DNA from: Dasypus novemcinctus
Lineage: Eukaryota; Chordata; Mammalia; Cingulata; Dasypodidae
Reading direction: 5' to 3'
Assembly (NCBI RefSeq): GCF_030445035.2
Contig: NC_092216.1
Span: 15,873,405-15,937,404 of the forward strand
DNA: 64,000 nt
Shown here: positions 11,200 to 22,629 of the stretch, in pieces
Numbering within the stretch: position 1 is the first letter of the stretch
How the letters are laid out: each line of letters starts with the position of its first letter
Program-made: the position numbers and the translations under genes
The notes under the pieces: model-generated
Seen by the model: the letters and a program-made list of their open reading frames with translations, nothing else
The model's database searches: none
What the model was told of the DNA's origin: nothing

Positions 11200-14100
11200 C
11201 TCAACATAATATACTCCAGGTTCGTCCATGTTGTCATGTGCTTTCTGGCCTCATTCTACTTACCATTGCATTATATTCCACTGCGTGTGCGCCACTGTTT
11301 TTTTTTTTGTTGTTGTTGTTCATTTGTTGATGGACACGTGGTTGTTTCCATCTTTTGGCTATCGTGAATAATGCTGCTGTGAGCAAGAGTGTGCAAATGT
11401 CTGTTCATGCCACTGCTTTCAGTTCTTCTGGGTACATATATCTAGTTATATTGCCAGATCTCATGGCAAGTCTTTGTTCAACTTCCTTAGGAACTACCAA
11501 ACAGTTCTCCACAGTGGCTGTACCATTTTGCATTTCCACCAACAATGAAAAAGTGTTTCTGCCATTCTGCATCCTTTCCAACATTTGTAGGTTTTCAGCT
11601 TTTGAATAGTGTTATTCTATTAGGTGTGAAATGATATGACATTGTAACTTTGATTTGCATTTCCCTAATTGCTAGTGATGTTAAACATTTTTTTTATGTG
11701 TTTTTTCACCATTTGTACTTCTTCTTTGGACAGTTGTCTTTTCAAGTCTTTTGACCATTTTTTAACCAAGTAGTCTTTTATTGTTGAGGTTTAGTATCAG
11801 TTTATATATCATGGATTTTAAATCCTTATCAGATATGTGATTTACAAATATTTTCTCTCATTGAGTCAGCAGCCCTTTCACCCTTTTGACAAAGTCCTTT
11901 TGGATGCAAAAGTGTTTAAATGGGAGGAGGTCCCATTTATTTAATTTTTTAATTTTTGTTGTGTGCGCTTTGGGTGTAAGGTCCAAGAAACTACCACCTA
12001 CCACAAAATCCTGGTGAAGTTTTCCTTCACTTTCTTTTAAGGAATTTTATGGTAGTAGCTTTTATATTTAGGTCCTTAATCCATTTTTTAGGTAGTTTTC
12101 CTATATGATAGGGTTTGTCTTTTTTTCTTTTAGCTAAGGATATCCACCTCTCCCAGCACCATTTGTTGAATATACTGTTCTGGCCCAGCTGGGAGAGCTT
12201 GCCAGCCTTGTCAAAAGTTACTTGACGGTAGATGTGGGGGTCTGTTTCTGAGTTCTCAGTTTGGTTCAATTGGTCAGTCTGTCTTTATGCCAGTACCATA
12301 TTGTTTTTACCACTGTAGCCAAGTAATATGCTTTAAAGTCTGGAATAATGTCTCAAACTTATTTCTGCTTTTTACAAAGACATTTTCTGTATTTGGGGCC
12401 CCTTACCCTTCCAAATAAATTCCATAATTTTCTATGACATTTCTGCAGAAAAGGCTGTTGGTTTGTTTATTGGGGGTGAGTTGAATCTGTAAGTCAGTTT
12501 GGTAAAGCTGACATCTTAGTGATAGTTAATCTTCTAATCCATGAACACAGAAGTGTTTAGATTTATTTGTCTTCTTCAGTTTTTTTGTGCACTGTTTTGT
12601 AGTTTTCTAAATATAGGTCCTTTTTGTCCATGATTAAGTTCGTTCCTAAATATTTTATTTTTAGTCGTTATTATAAGTGAATTATTTTTTCTGATTTCCT
12701 TCTCAGATTGCTTATCAGTAGTGTACAGAAACACTATTGATTTTTGCATATTACTCTTGTATCTTGCCACTTTGCAGAACTCATCTCTTAGATCTACTAG
12801 CTTTGTTGTAGATTTTTCAGATTCTTGATATAGGATCATCTATCTCTTCTTTTTCTAGCCCAGTTAGTCCAGCTAGAACTTCTAGCACAGTACTGAGTAA
12901 CAGTGGAAGCAATGGGCATTGTTGTCTTGTTCCTGATCCTAGCAGGAAAGCTTTTAGTCTTTCACCACTGAATACAATACTAATTGTAGGTTTACCGTAT
13001 ATTTCCTTTACCATTTTGAGAAACCTTCCTTCTATTCCTGACTTTTGGAGTGTTTTTGTTCAGAAAAGGTGTTCTATTATGGCAAATGCCTTTTTGCAAC
13101 AATCAGGAGAATGGTGTGATTTTTCTTCTTCAGTTTATTAATGTGGTTATTCCACTAATTGATTTTCTTGTGTTGAAATACTCTTGCATACCTGAGAAAC
13201 CCACTTGATTGTGGTGTATAATTCTTTATAGTGCTTTTGGATTTGGTTTGCAAGTATTTTGTTGAGGATTTTTTTTCCATCAGTATTCATTAGAGATGTT
13301 AGTCTGTAATTTTCTTTCTTCATAATACCTTCATTTGATTTTATTGTTAGGGCTATGATCTCTTAGATTGAGTTTGGTCGGGTTCTTTCTTGTTTAATAT
13401 TTTGGAAGAGCTGAGCAAGACTGGTATTAGGTCATCTTTGAATGATTGATAGAATTCACCTATGAAGCCATCTGATCCCTGGCTTTTCCTCTTTGGGAAG
13501 TTTTTGATGACTATTTCAGTCTCTTCACTTGTGATTGGTTTGTTGTGTTCTTCTCTTTTTTCTAGGGGTCAGTGTAGCTTTTTTGAGCATACCATTGTAC
13601 ATAGTATCCTCTTATTTCTGTGGGGTCTGTAGTAATGTCTTCCCTCTCATTTCTGATTTTATTTACTTGCTTCTTCCCTCTTTTTTCATTTGTCAGTCTA
13701 GCTAAGGGTTTTTCAATTTTGTTGATCTTCTCAAGGAACCAAATTTTGGTTTTGTTGATTCTATTGGTTTTTGTCGTTGTTCTCAATTTCATTTTTTCTA
13801 CTCTGATCTTAACTATTTCTTTCCTTTGGCTTGGTTTGGGATTGTTTTGCTCTTTTTTTTCAAGTTCCTCCAGTTGTTCAGTTTGATCTTCCATTTCAGC
13901 TGTTTGTTGTTGTTTTTTTTTAAGGTAATCATCCAGGGATATGAATTTCCCTCTCAGCACTGCCTTTTCATTGTCCCATAGATTTTTATATGTTGTGTTC
14001 TCATTTTCATTCATCTCAAGTTATTTACTGAAATCTCTTGAAATTTCTTCAACTTGTTGGTTATTTTAGAGGATGCTGTTTAATCTCCATATGAATTTTC

Positions 14101-14960
14101 CCTTTTTTCAGCCCTTTATTGATTTCCAGCTTCATTCCATTAGGATCAGAGTGTTTTGTATAATTTCAGTCTTTTTAAATTTTATGAGACCTGTCTTATC
14201 ACCCAACTTAAGGTCCCTCCTGAAAAAGATTTCATGAATGCTTGAAAAGAATGTGTATCCTGCTGTTTCCAGGTGCAATGCTCAATAGTTGTCTCTTGGG
14301 TCTAGTGCATTTATCATATTATGCAAACTCTCTGTTTCTTTATTTTTCCTCTGCCCAGATGATCTTCCAATATGGAGAGTGGTATATTAAAGTCTCCAAT
14401 GCTTATTATACAGACATCCCTTTAAACCTTCAGTTTTGCCAATTTGTGCCCCATGTATCTTGGGATGCCAGGGTTAGGTGCATAAATATTCTTTAGTGAA
14501 TTTCCCCTTTTATTAATATATAATATAATGAACTTCTTCATCCCGTGTAACAGTTTTGCATTGGACCTATTTTACCCAATATTAAAATTGCTACTCCAGC
14601 TCTATTTTGGTTATTATTTACATTTGATATCTTTTTCCAGCCATGCCCTTTCAACCTGGTTCTGTCTTTATGTCTGAGGTGAGTTGTTTATAGGTGGCAC
14701 ATACATGGTTTGTATTTTTTAATCCATTCTATCAGTCTGTGTCTTGCTTTGAGTGTTCAAGCCATTAACGTTCGATATTATTACTGAAATGGCATTACTT
14801 ATGTCATGCATATGTCCTTTGGCTATCTATTGTCATATCTTAATATTGTCTGTCATTTTACTCTTTAACTTACCGTTCATAATTATCTTCATTTCTGTAT
14901 TTTTCTACAAGTCTCTTGCCCTTCTTTTTTTCCTTTCAGACTCCAGCAGTCCCTTAAGTA
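11200..14960 (-). pseudogene. L1 ORF2 remnant (endonuclease and reverse transcriptase)
   Basis: Minus-strand pieces in changing frames follow the ORF2 order. The piece 12269-12027 has the FNKWCWERWIS motif of the C-terminal part. The piece 12839-12576 is the region after the palm. The piece 13014-12817 has GTRQQCPLLPLL, a damaged copy of the RT motif GTRQGCPLSPLL. The piece 14014-13562 has TTYKNLWD, then the linker WFLEKINKIEKPLARL, then ITTDPTEI. The region 14050-14960 carries endonuclease remnants. An intact ORF2 is about 1275 residues in one frame; this one has multiple frameshifts and stops. Confidence 0.85.
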
Positions 14961-14989
14961 TCTCTTGTAATTCTGGTTCGTTGGTAACA

Positions 14990-15780
14990 TTCTTTCTCAG
15001 TTTTTGTTTGTCTTTGAAGACTTTGATATCACCCTCTTTTTATCTTATCTTTTCTTTTCTTTTTTTTTTTTTTTTTGAGGAATTTCCAGGTGTTGAACCT
15101 TGGACCTTGTACAAGGGAACCAGGCACTTAGGCATAGAGCTATACCCGTTCCCTATCACCCTCATAATTGAAGGACACTTTTACCAGATACGGCATTCCT
15201 GGCTGGCCGTTTTTCTTTTTGAAACTTAAATACATCATATCCCTTTCTTCGGTCTTCCATGTTTTTTGCTGAGAGGCCAGCACTTAATCTTATCAAGGTT
15301 CCTTTGTAGGTGGTGCTTTGCTTTTCTCTTGCTGCTCTCAGAATCCTCTCTTTATCTGTGATGTATGACATTCTGAAAGTAGGTGTCTTGAAGTAGGCTA
15401 TTTGGATTTATTCCATTTGGAGTATCTTGTCGTTCTCATATATCAATATTTGCCTTTCCTAAGTGTTGGGAAGATTTGTGTGTGTGTGTGTGTTTCCTTT
15501 TATTTCCTTAAATATTCTTTCCATCTCTTTTCCTTTCTGTTTTCCTGTCCTTTGCAGGTCTGATATCTTGTCCTTGAAATCACTAATTCTGTCTTCAGGC
15601 AATCCATATCTGCTCTTGTGTGGCTCTAAAATATTTTTAATCTCATCCATTATACCTTTCGTTCCATAAATTCTGTTACTTCTATTTTCTGGCTTTTAGA
15701 TTATTCTTTATATGCTCACCCAGTGTCTTCTTACTATCATTTATCTCTTTAGCTCCTTTTCTTTCAGTTCCTTGAACTGA
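14990..15780 (-). pseudogene. L1 ORF1 remnant (RNA-binding protein)
   Basis: The frame 15371-15162 has RILRAAREKQSTTYKGT...IRLSA, the C-terminal domain signature of L1 ORF1p. The frame 15650-15459 has EDRISDFKDKISDL, the end of the coiled coil. ORF1p is the trimeric nucleic-acid chaperone of the L1 particle. The gene is broken by frameshifts and by a SINE at 15037-15153. A (GT)n tract at 15477-15492 lies inside it. Confidence 0.8.
15037..15153 (-). mobile_element. Short tRNA-derived SINE (DAS type)
   Basis: 117 bp, starting with a long T-run (the complement of the A-tail). It is flanked by the perfect 10-bp duplication TATCACCCTC at 15027-15036 and 15154-15163. The body keeps the complement of a B-box-like element (GTTGAACCTTGGACC). 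It is inserted in ORF1 of L1 copy B. Confidence 0.8.
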
Positions 15781-16620
15781 GTTAGGAGAATTGTGTGATT
15801 ATGACTGATTAATTATTTTAAGTCCTGTATTTCATCAGGATATTTGATTTGTTCCTTTGCTTGGACCATCTCTTCCTGTTTCCTACTTGATTGTAATTTT
15901 TTGCTGATATCTAGACATCTGGATATGTTGGTGAATTTACTCTGTGGTCATTTTCTCTCTTTTGCCTAGTGTTTTTTTATTTCATAGAGCTTCATTAATA
16001 CTTGGTTCACCTTATTCACAGTCTTTGTAATTGCTCAGTTTTAACCTATCTACATATGACCAGGACATAATAATAATGGGGCACAGAAATTTTCCCTGGC
16101 AGTTTAAGGGAGAAAACAATTCTTTGCCATGACGTTTCCAGACCTGCCAGTAGGTGTTATTGTCAAGCAGACTTTTCCACTGAGTTGTTTCCCTCATCAC
16201 CCACTATCCAGTGTCTCTAATCTAGCCAGAGCCAAGGCTCTGCGGGTTGAATTCACTGAAGAGATGCCCTTTACCTCAACCTCCCTCTGCCTCTGTAACA
16301 GCTAACAGGGAAGAATATGTCTATTCCCCTTCTTAATCAGCTGCTGTGAGCCAGTGATTTTATCTTAGCATGTCTTTTGTGCGGAATTGAATTCCCTTCT
16401 GGCCACCTCTTGGGTTTGGTAACTCACTTTCTTTTATTTTGTTTTTCGTTTTTGTTCTTCTTCTCTCTGTGTCCTCCCTTCTGGGAGTTGTGCAGCACTG
16501 TCTGGGTCTGCTGACCCCCACCCCCAAGCAGGTCCCTTGGACAGCTTCTGGCCCTGTTTCCCTTGTTTCATGTTGAGAGAATTGAGCCCTGCCTGCCTAT
16601 TCCAACACCATTTTACTTGC
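15781..16620 (-). other. L1 copy B 5' UTR
   Basis: The GC-richer right end of the element, up to the target duplication at 16621. No coding frame of note. It shares short blocks with the 5' UTR of the L1 at 43600-44080, including the end of the unit near 16555-16600 and near 44030-44060. Confidence 0.65.
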
Positions 16621-16628
16621 ATAATCCT
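16621..16628. repeat. Target-site duplication, right copy (L1 copy B)
   Basis: ATAATCCT, identical to 10519-10526. Confidence 0.8.
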
Positions 16629-16883
16629 TTTAATGTATTCAGTTGGCTGAACCTTGGTTGAGGAATTTCATATCTGTATTCATATGGATATTGTTCTCTT
16701 GTTTTCTTGTGCTGTCTTTACCTCACTTTTCTATCAGGGTAATGCTGGCATCACACAATTGATTAGGATGTATTCCATCTCGAATTTTTCAGAAGAGTTT
16801 ATGATTGCCGTTAATTCTTCTTTAAATGTTTGGTGGTTTCAGCAGCGTAGCCATTCAGCCTTGGAATTTTCTTTGTTGAAGGA
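16629..16883 (-). mobile_element. L1 copy A, antisense ORF2 (continuation)
   Basis: Continues the reverse-transcriptase region exactly where copy A stops at 10518-10526. Similarity ends at the SINE that starts near 16884. Confidence 0.7.
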
Positions 16884-17200
16884 TTTATTTTTTGAGATGT
16901 ATTTTATTTATTTCTCCCCACTCCTGTGTTGTTTGCACTTGCCATGTGTGTCCATCTTCCTTGTTTGTTTGTTTGTTTAGAAGGCACTGGGCACTAAACC
17001 CGGGATCTCCCAGTTGGAAGGGAGAACCTAATCTCTTGAGCCACCTCCATTCCCTGCTTTGCTGTGTATCTTAAGTTTTTACTCCCCATGTCTGTTGTGT
17101 CATCTTGTTGCATCAGTTCACTGCACTGCCCAATTTGCCAGCTCACGGTCATGCTTGTCTTCTTCAGGAGACAGTGGGGACCTCGGCTCCCTGCGTTGTT
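16884..17200 (-). mobile_element. Dimeric DAS-type SINE, antisense, decayed
   Basis: Has the DAS layout: a T-rich start with ATTTATTTCTCCCCAC, a tRNA-like block with AAACCCGGGATCTCCC (complement of the B-box) and TTGAGCCAC near 17036, then the TGTTGTGTCATCTTGTTGC linker and a second, shorter unit. No clear target duplication was found. Confidence 0.65.
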
Positions 17201-17758
17201 GATTTTGAGGAACTGCCAAACTGTCCTCCACGATGGCTACATCCTTGTAAATTCCCACCAAGAGTGGATGAGGGTTCCTGTAACTCTGCATCCTCTTCAA
17301 CACTTGTAGTCCTCTGATTTTTCAGTAGCTTCCAATCTAATGGGTATAAGATGATGTCCCATTGTAGTTTTGATTTTCACTTCCCTAATAGCTAGAGATG
17401 TTGAGCATCTTTTCTTTTGCTTTTTAGCCATTTGTATTTCTTCCTTTTGAGAAGTGTCTATTCAAACCATTTGCCCATTTCTTAAATGGTTTGTTAGTCT
17501 TTTTATTTTTGCAGTGTACAATTTCTTTATATATAATAGATAGCACACTCCTATCAAATACATGGTTACCAAATATTAATGTTTTATCCCTTTGAGTAGG
17601 CTGCCTTTTCACTTTCTTGACAAACTCCTTTGAGGTGCAAAATTTTAATTTTGAGGAGGTCCCATTGCTCTGTTTATCCTTTTGTAGCTCATGCCTTGGA
17701 TGTGAAGTTCATGGCACCATTTCCTAATACAAGGTCCTGTAGATGCTTCCCTACACTG
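17201..17758 (-). mobile_element. L1 copy C, antisense ORF2 C-terminus (part 1)
   Basis: Starts in the region encoding the ORF2 C-terminal domain and continues to the LTR element at 17764. The frame 17612-17424 carries the FKKWANGLNRHFSK pattern of ORF2. It resumes at 21108. Confidence 0.75.
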
Positions 17759-17763
17759 TCTTC
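17759..17763. repeat. Target-site duplication, left copy (LTR element)
   Basis: TCTTC, matching 21103-21107. A 5-bp duplication is usual for ERVL/MaLR-class elements. Confidence 0.75.
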
Positions 17764-18400
17764 TTCATTCGTCAGCCAGGTGGGGTGCTGGTGCAAAATA
17801 CCAGAAGCCTGCCTGCTTTTATAGAGGGCCATGAAGCGTAAGTTATTTCTCTCACTAAAGTCTATTTTCATATGTTAGAGCAAGATGACTGCTGAAGTTT
17901 GTGAAAATTCAGGCTTCCTGGGTGCCTCTTGGCTCAGCTCCTTTCTTTTCTCCACAATGTCAGCTGTAGACTATGAGTCTCTCTAGACTTTGCCTCTCTC
18001 CACGGGTCAGCTCTAGACTATCAGCTGAACAACTCTGTCTCTCTTCCTGGGGTTTCTTCCATGTCTAAGGAGCCATCTCTATTCCACTGTGTTCTTCTCC
18101 TGGCTCAGGCCCTCTCTTCCTGCGGCTTGCTTCTTCCTGGGTTCAAGTTCCCTCTCTTCCTGGGGCTTGCTTCTCTTTCTTCTGAGAGCTTACTTCCTGG
18201 GGCTCCAGCTGAAGACTTCAGCATCAAACTCAAACATCAAAACGCCAAAAACAGAAACCCTCATCTCTGTCCTTTGCCATGCCTTTGACATGGCCCAATC
18301 AAAGCCCTAATCATAACTTAATCATGCCCAGATCCAGACCAGATTACAAACAAACTCCAATATCTCCTTTTGGAATTCATAAACATATCAAACTGCTACA
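17764..18400 (-). repeat. 3' LTR of the MaLR-like element
   Basis: 637 bp. It shares with 20388-21102, 36383-36925 and 58320-58826 the block GCAAAATACCAGAA near its left edge and TTTTGGAATTCATA near its right edge. It ends in GCTACA at 18400, directly followed by the purine-tract complement. Confidence 0.8.
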
Positions 18401-18410
18401 CTCCACCCTC
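18401..18410 (-). other. Polypurine tract of the LTR element
   Basis: CTCCACCCTC on the plus strand is GAGGGTGGAG on the element strand. It abuts the 3' LTR, where a plus-strand primer tract should be. Confidence 0.6.
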
Positions 18411-19489
18411 TGAATTCCAAAAAACATTACAGTATTTTTAAGAAAGCCTTAAATCAGTAACAAGGCAAGTACTAAATCATATCACAATTGATTTAAAGAA
18501 ATACAGTTTATCCTGGGTCAAAGTGTTGCCTGCTATAGACCTCTGAAACTTACAAAACAATTTATCTGTTTCCAGTACACAAATGGACAGACAAAAGATA
18601 AACATTTTCATTACAATAAGGAGAAATGGAAGGGAAACCTCTCATGTATCCTCTATAATTAAAAAAACCTTCAGGGCATATGCTGTTCGATTTTAGTGTG
18701 AGAGTCATTCTTAAGATGATGGTTTCTTCTTGGTTCCTTCAGGGAACCCACCCTTTCCATATGCTTGTCCAACCATCATTTTCTTGGTTACACCCTCTTC
18801 AAGCATCTAGGTGTTGACCAAGCTCCAGAACTCTCCCTCAAAGAGGGTTGGGTTGATTGCCACACCTTACCCAATCTTTGGGTTAGAGTCTTAACGCCCC
18901 CTGTACAGTGTCATGAAGACAACATTTCCCCTAACCTTTGGCATAGAGGCTCAACCCACTCAGAGCAATGAGCTGACCACCTGGCCTTCGCTGACCTTTG
19001 CAATGTGCACTCAACACTCTCAAAACAATGAGTTGACCATGGTGCCTTCTTCTCTAACTTTTGGGGGACAAGTCCACCCTTCCCAGACCTGTGGGGTCCT
19101 GACGTTAACCACCCTAATCCTTGGGGAATGTGCCCCATTTTCTCTGCACCCGGGGGCAGCAAAGTCTCCCAGAACATCGGACAGGAACATCCACCCTCTT
19201 CAACTCCTGGGGCAAGCTCTCCCTCTCTGTACCACGTGAGTGTGCTTCTTCTCTTGGCCCAAGGTGATGTCCTAATTCCAGATCTCAGTTTCCATGGTTT
19301 ACCTCTTAACGCTGTTTCTTCTTCAATCTCTCCTTTCCATGTCACTTTTACTCCAGGCCAACAGTGGTTTTGTTTGTACAGCTCTTTCAAAAAACGTTTT
19401 GGTTTTTCATGCAGGAAGCACGTGTCCAAGCCATTGGATAGTTGGATAGTAAGATTTTCCACAAGTCTTTCCTAGATAACTGCATCTTC

Positions 19490-19861
19490 TAAATATATAT
19501 ATATATATATATTTTTTTATTTAATTTGCCCCCCCCCCCGGTTGTCTGTTCTCTGTGTCTATTTGCTGCGTCTTGTTTCTTCTTTCCGCTTCTGTTGTCG
19601 TCAGCGGCATGGGAAGTGTGGGCGGCGCCATTCCTGGGCAGGCTGCACGTTCTTTCGCGCTGGGCGGCTCTCCTTACAGGTGCACTCCTTGAGCGTGGGG
19701 CTCCCCTACACGGGGGACACCTCTGCATGGCACAGCACTCCTTGCGCGCATCAGTACTGCGCATGAGCCAGCTCCACACGGGTCAAGGAGGCCCGGGGTT
19801 TGAACTGCGGACCTCCCAGGTGGTAGGAAGACGCCCTAACCACTGGGCCAAGTCCTTTTCC
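19490..19861 (-). mobile_element. DAS-SINE, long form, antisense
   Basis: 372 bp flanked by the 10-bp duplication CTGCATCTTC (19480-19489 and 19862-19871). The plus strand starts with an AT-rich tail complement, then a C-run and GGTTGTCTGTTCTCTGTGTC, and ends with the tRNA-like head. On the minus strand the head shows an A-box (TGGCCCAGTGGTTAGGG) and a B-box-like GTTCAAACC. It is younger than the LTR element it sits in. Confidence 0.9.
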
Positions 19862-20368
19862 CTGCATCTTCAATATTGATTGAAGTCCACAAATGGGGCA
19901 CTTTCATCTGGGACCTTGATTTCCAGAGACTTAGAATTTCCACACTCAGATTCTGTTTTCTTTGTGCCTGACATTTCAGTCCTCAGTATATCTCTCCTGA
20001 CCAGAATTTTGCTATAAGCTACAAGCAGAATCCAAGCCACATTCTCTGGGTTTACTCTGGAAATATCTTTGGCCAAATGCCCAGGCTCACCTTTTTCAAA
20101 TCCTTCCTTCCGTAAGAAACCAGGAGTTAATCTTGCTAATTTCTCTGCATCTTGAAAACACGGATTGCCCTTCCTCCAGTTTCCAAAAATACTTTCATCA
20201 TTTTTTCCTAAGATGTCATAAAAAGTCTCTTTAGCATCCATGCTATCAACAGTCTCTTCAAAGCACTGTAGGTCTTTTCTTCCAGGCATCTCACAGTTCC
20301 TCCAGAAACACCCCTTACTCATTTATAAGACCGTTCCATCATTTTGGTAATTGCAAAAGCATTTCCCC

Positions 20369-20387
20369 ACTCCTCTGCACCAAATTC
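20369..20387 (-). other. Primer-binding-site region of the LTR element
   Basis: On the element strand the sequence just inside the 5' LTR reads TTTGGTGCAGAGGAGTGGG. This resembles the TGGTG(C/T)...AGTGGGG primer site of ERVL/MaLR elements. One or two positions differ from the forms I remember. Confidence 0.55.
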
Positions 20388-21102
20388 TGTATTAGTCAGC
20401 CAACAGAGGTGCTGATGCAAAATATCAGAAGGCTGCCAGCTTCTATAAAGGGTATTTATTTGGGGTTGTGAGCTTACAGACACCAGACCATAAAGCATAA
20501 GTTGCTTCCCTTACAAAATCTATTTTCAGTTGTTCGATCAAGCTGGCTGCCAATGGCTGCAAGATTTCAGGCTTCCTGGGTTCCTCTGGGCTGCAAGATT
20601 TCAGGCTTCCTGGGTTCCTCTGGGCTCTGCTCCTCTCTTTTCTCCACATAGTCAGCCATAGATTATGAGACTCTCTAGGCTGCCTCTCTTCACAAGGTTA
20701 GCTTTAGACCATCCAGTGAAAAGCTCTGTCTCTCTCCCTGGGATTTCTGCTGTGTCTAATGAGCCACCTCTACCCCTCTGTTCTTGTCCTGGCTCAGGTT
20801 CTCTATTCCTTTGCCCAGTCTTGCTTTTCTTTCCTCTGTGTGCTTATTTCCTGGGGCTCCAGCTTACGACTTCAGCATCAAACTCCAACATCAAAATTCC
20901 AACATTAATAACCCTCAACTCTGTCCTATGCCATGTTTTTTATCTGTGAGTACCCACCCACTAAGGAGCGGGCACTTAACTCCCTAACGATATGGTCCAA
21001 TCAAAGGCCTAATCATAACTCGATGATGCCCAGGTACACACCAGATTACAAAAAGAATCCAATATCTATTTTTGGGATTCATAACCATATCAAACTACTA
21101 TA
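20388..21102 (-). repeat. 5' LTR of the MaLR-like element
   Basis: 715 bp, beginning TGTATTAGTCAGCC on the plus strand. The right end reads ACTACTATA where the partner LTR has GCTACA. It is longer than its partner, partly because of a 34-bp tandem duplication at 20555-20622. Confidence 0.8.
20555..20622. repeat. 34-bp tandem duplication in one LTR
   Basis: The unit starting GGCTGCAAGATTTCAGGC occurs at 20555 and again at 20589, back to back. The partner LTR has a single copy of the corresponding region. Confidence 0.85.
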
Positions 21103-21107
21103 TCTTC
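21103..21107. repeat. Target-site duplication, right copy (LTR element)
   Basis: TCTTC, identical to 17759-17763. L1 copy C continues directly after it. Confidence 0.75.
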
Positions 21108-22621
21108 CAAGGTCTTTATGGTGATGGCTCTTATATTTAGATCTTTGATCCATCCTGACTTAATTTTTGTATAAGGTGAGAGATGGTGTTCCTTTCTCGT
21201 CTTCTGGATATGGATACCCAGTTCTCCAAGCACCAGTTGTTGAAGAGGCCATTCTCTCCCAGTTGAGTGGGCTCAGCGATCTTGTTGAATATCAGATGAC
21301 TGTGTATATGAGGATCTGTATCAGAAAACTCCATTTGGTTCCATTGGTCAGTGTGTCTATCCTTGTTCCAATAACATGCTGTTTTGACCACTGTAGCCTG
21401 CTTGTATCTTGTAAGGTCACTGTAGTGTGATTCCTCCAATTTCATTTTTCTTTGTCAGTATGTATGTCTGTGGTTATGCAGTGCCTCTTGCCCTTCCAAA
21501 TAAATTTTATAGTTAGTCTTTCCAATTCAGTAAGAAATGCTTGTTGATTTTTATTGGGATTATGTTAAATCTTTATATCAGTTTGGGTAGGGTAGACATC
21601 TTAATGATGTCTAGTCTTCCTATCCAGGAACAGGGAATATTCTTCCATTAATTTAAGTCTTCTTTGCTTTCTTTTAAAGGTTGTGTTGTTTTCTCCATTT
21701 AAGTCAATTATCTCTTTAGTTAAATTCATTCCTAGGCATTTGATTCTTTCAGTTGCTACTGTAAATGGTACTTTTTCATTATTTCCACAGATTGCTTCAT
21801 TATTGGTTCACAGAAATGCTGCTGATACTGGTTTTTCCACAATGATCTTAAAACCTTGACTTAAGCTTTGTTGTGTATTTCTCAGGGCTTTCTGTGTATA
21901 GGATCATCTTGTTTGCAAATAGTGAAATTATGACTTCTTCCTTTCCAATTTGATGCCTTTTTATATCTTTTTCTTGCCTAAGTGCTCAAGCAATACTTCT
22001 AACTAATGTCGAAAAGGAGATTTGATGGTGGGCATCCTTTTCTATTTTCCTATCTTGGAGGGAAAGTTTTGGGATTTCACCATTGTTTATGATGTTTGCT
22101 ATGGGTTTTTCATATATATTCTTTATCATAATAATGAAGTTTTCTCATATCCCTATTTTTGGTAGTTTTTTTTTTTTTTCAGGAAAGGGTGCTGTGTTTT
22201 GTCAAATGCCATTTCTTCACCTGTAGAGATAACTATGTGATTTTTTTTTTCTTTCAATCTGTTTATGTAGTGTATAATATTGATTGGTTTTCTTCTGTTG
22301 AACCATTCTTGCATACCAGGAATGAAGCCCACTTGGTCATGGTGTATAAGTTGTTTGATATGTTGTTGAATATGGTTAGCAAATTCTTTATTGAGGATAT
22401 TAGCATCTGGCTTCCTTGGGAGAGTTGTCTATAGTTGTACTTTCTTGTGGTATCTTTGTTTGGCCTTGGTATTAAGGTGATGTTGGTTTCAAAGCATGAG
22501 TTACGCAATGTTCCTTCCACTTCTATTTTTTGGAAGAGTTTAAGCAGGATTGGTGTTAGTTCTTTCTGGGAATTTTGGTAGAATTAACCTGTGAAGCTCT
22601 CTGTTCCTTGGCTCTTCATAG
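21108..22621 (-). mobile_element. L1 copy C, antisense ORF2 (part 2)
   Basis: The frame 21445-21137 has FNNWCLENWVSISRR, the ORF2 C-terminal signature. Further right is the RT domain, including the frame 22520-22263 with ITLIPRPNKDTT. The catalytic Phe-Ala-Asp-Asp site near 21915 is mutated. Broken by several stops. Confidence 0.8.
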
Positions 22622-22629
22622 TTGGGAGG
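22622..22629. repeat. Target-site duplication, left copy
   Basis: TTGGGAGG, matching 23297-23304 on the far side of the inserted L1 3' end. Confidence 0.7.

Larger units (their letters stand above)
10527..16620 (-). mobile_element. L1 copy B, near full-length, antisense
   Basis: About 6.1 kb, bounded by an 8-bp duplication. In plus-strand order it has the complement of the A-tail (a GTTTT-repeat at 10527-10541), a short 3' UTR to about 11190, ORF2 to about 14960, ORF1 to about 15780 and a 5' UTR to 16620. The order and length are those of a complete mammalian L1. Many frame breaks show that it is dead. A short SINE interrupts ORF1 at 15037. It inserted into the older L1 copy A. Confidence 0.85.
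18411..20387 (-). pseudogene. MaLR-like internal region (gag-like remnant)
   Basis: Two open stretches remain on the element strand: 20322-19870 (150 residues, starting near the primer site) and 19462-18911 (183 residues). Their position and size fit the degenerate gag-like region that MaLR elements carry. No protease, reverse transcriptase or integrase motifs are visible, and the internal region is too short for pol. A DAS-SINE at 19490-19861 separates the two parts. This is an old, broken genomic copy with no evidence of function. Confidence 0.6.
17764..21102 (-). mobile_element. Complete MaLR-like LTR retrotransposon, antisense
   Basis: 3.3 kb with two related LTRs (17764-18400 and 20388-21102), a 2-kb internal region and a 5-bp target duplication. 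On the plus strand the right LTR begins TGTATTAGTCAGCC and the left LTR ends GCTACA. This is the pattern of the complement of MaLR/THE1/MLT-type LTRs. A primer-site-like stretch (20369-20387) and a purine tract (18401-18410) sit at the expected inner edges, so the element lies on the minus strand. It has no room for pol and is non-autonomous, as MaLRs are. It is inserted in L1 copy C and is itself hit by a DAS-SINE. The family name is inferred from end structure; the armadillo subfamily is not identified. Confidence 0.75.

Noticed and set aside
10527..16620. L1 copy B as a currently mobile element
   Set aside because: ORF2 and ORF1 are split over several frames, the RT motif is mutated and a SINE interrupts ORF1.
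18911..19462. 183-residue open frame on the minus strand as a possible host gene
   Set aside because: It lies inside the LTR-bounded internal region, has no recognisable host domain, and fits a gag-like remnant of the MaLR-like element.
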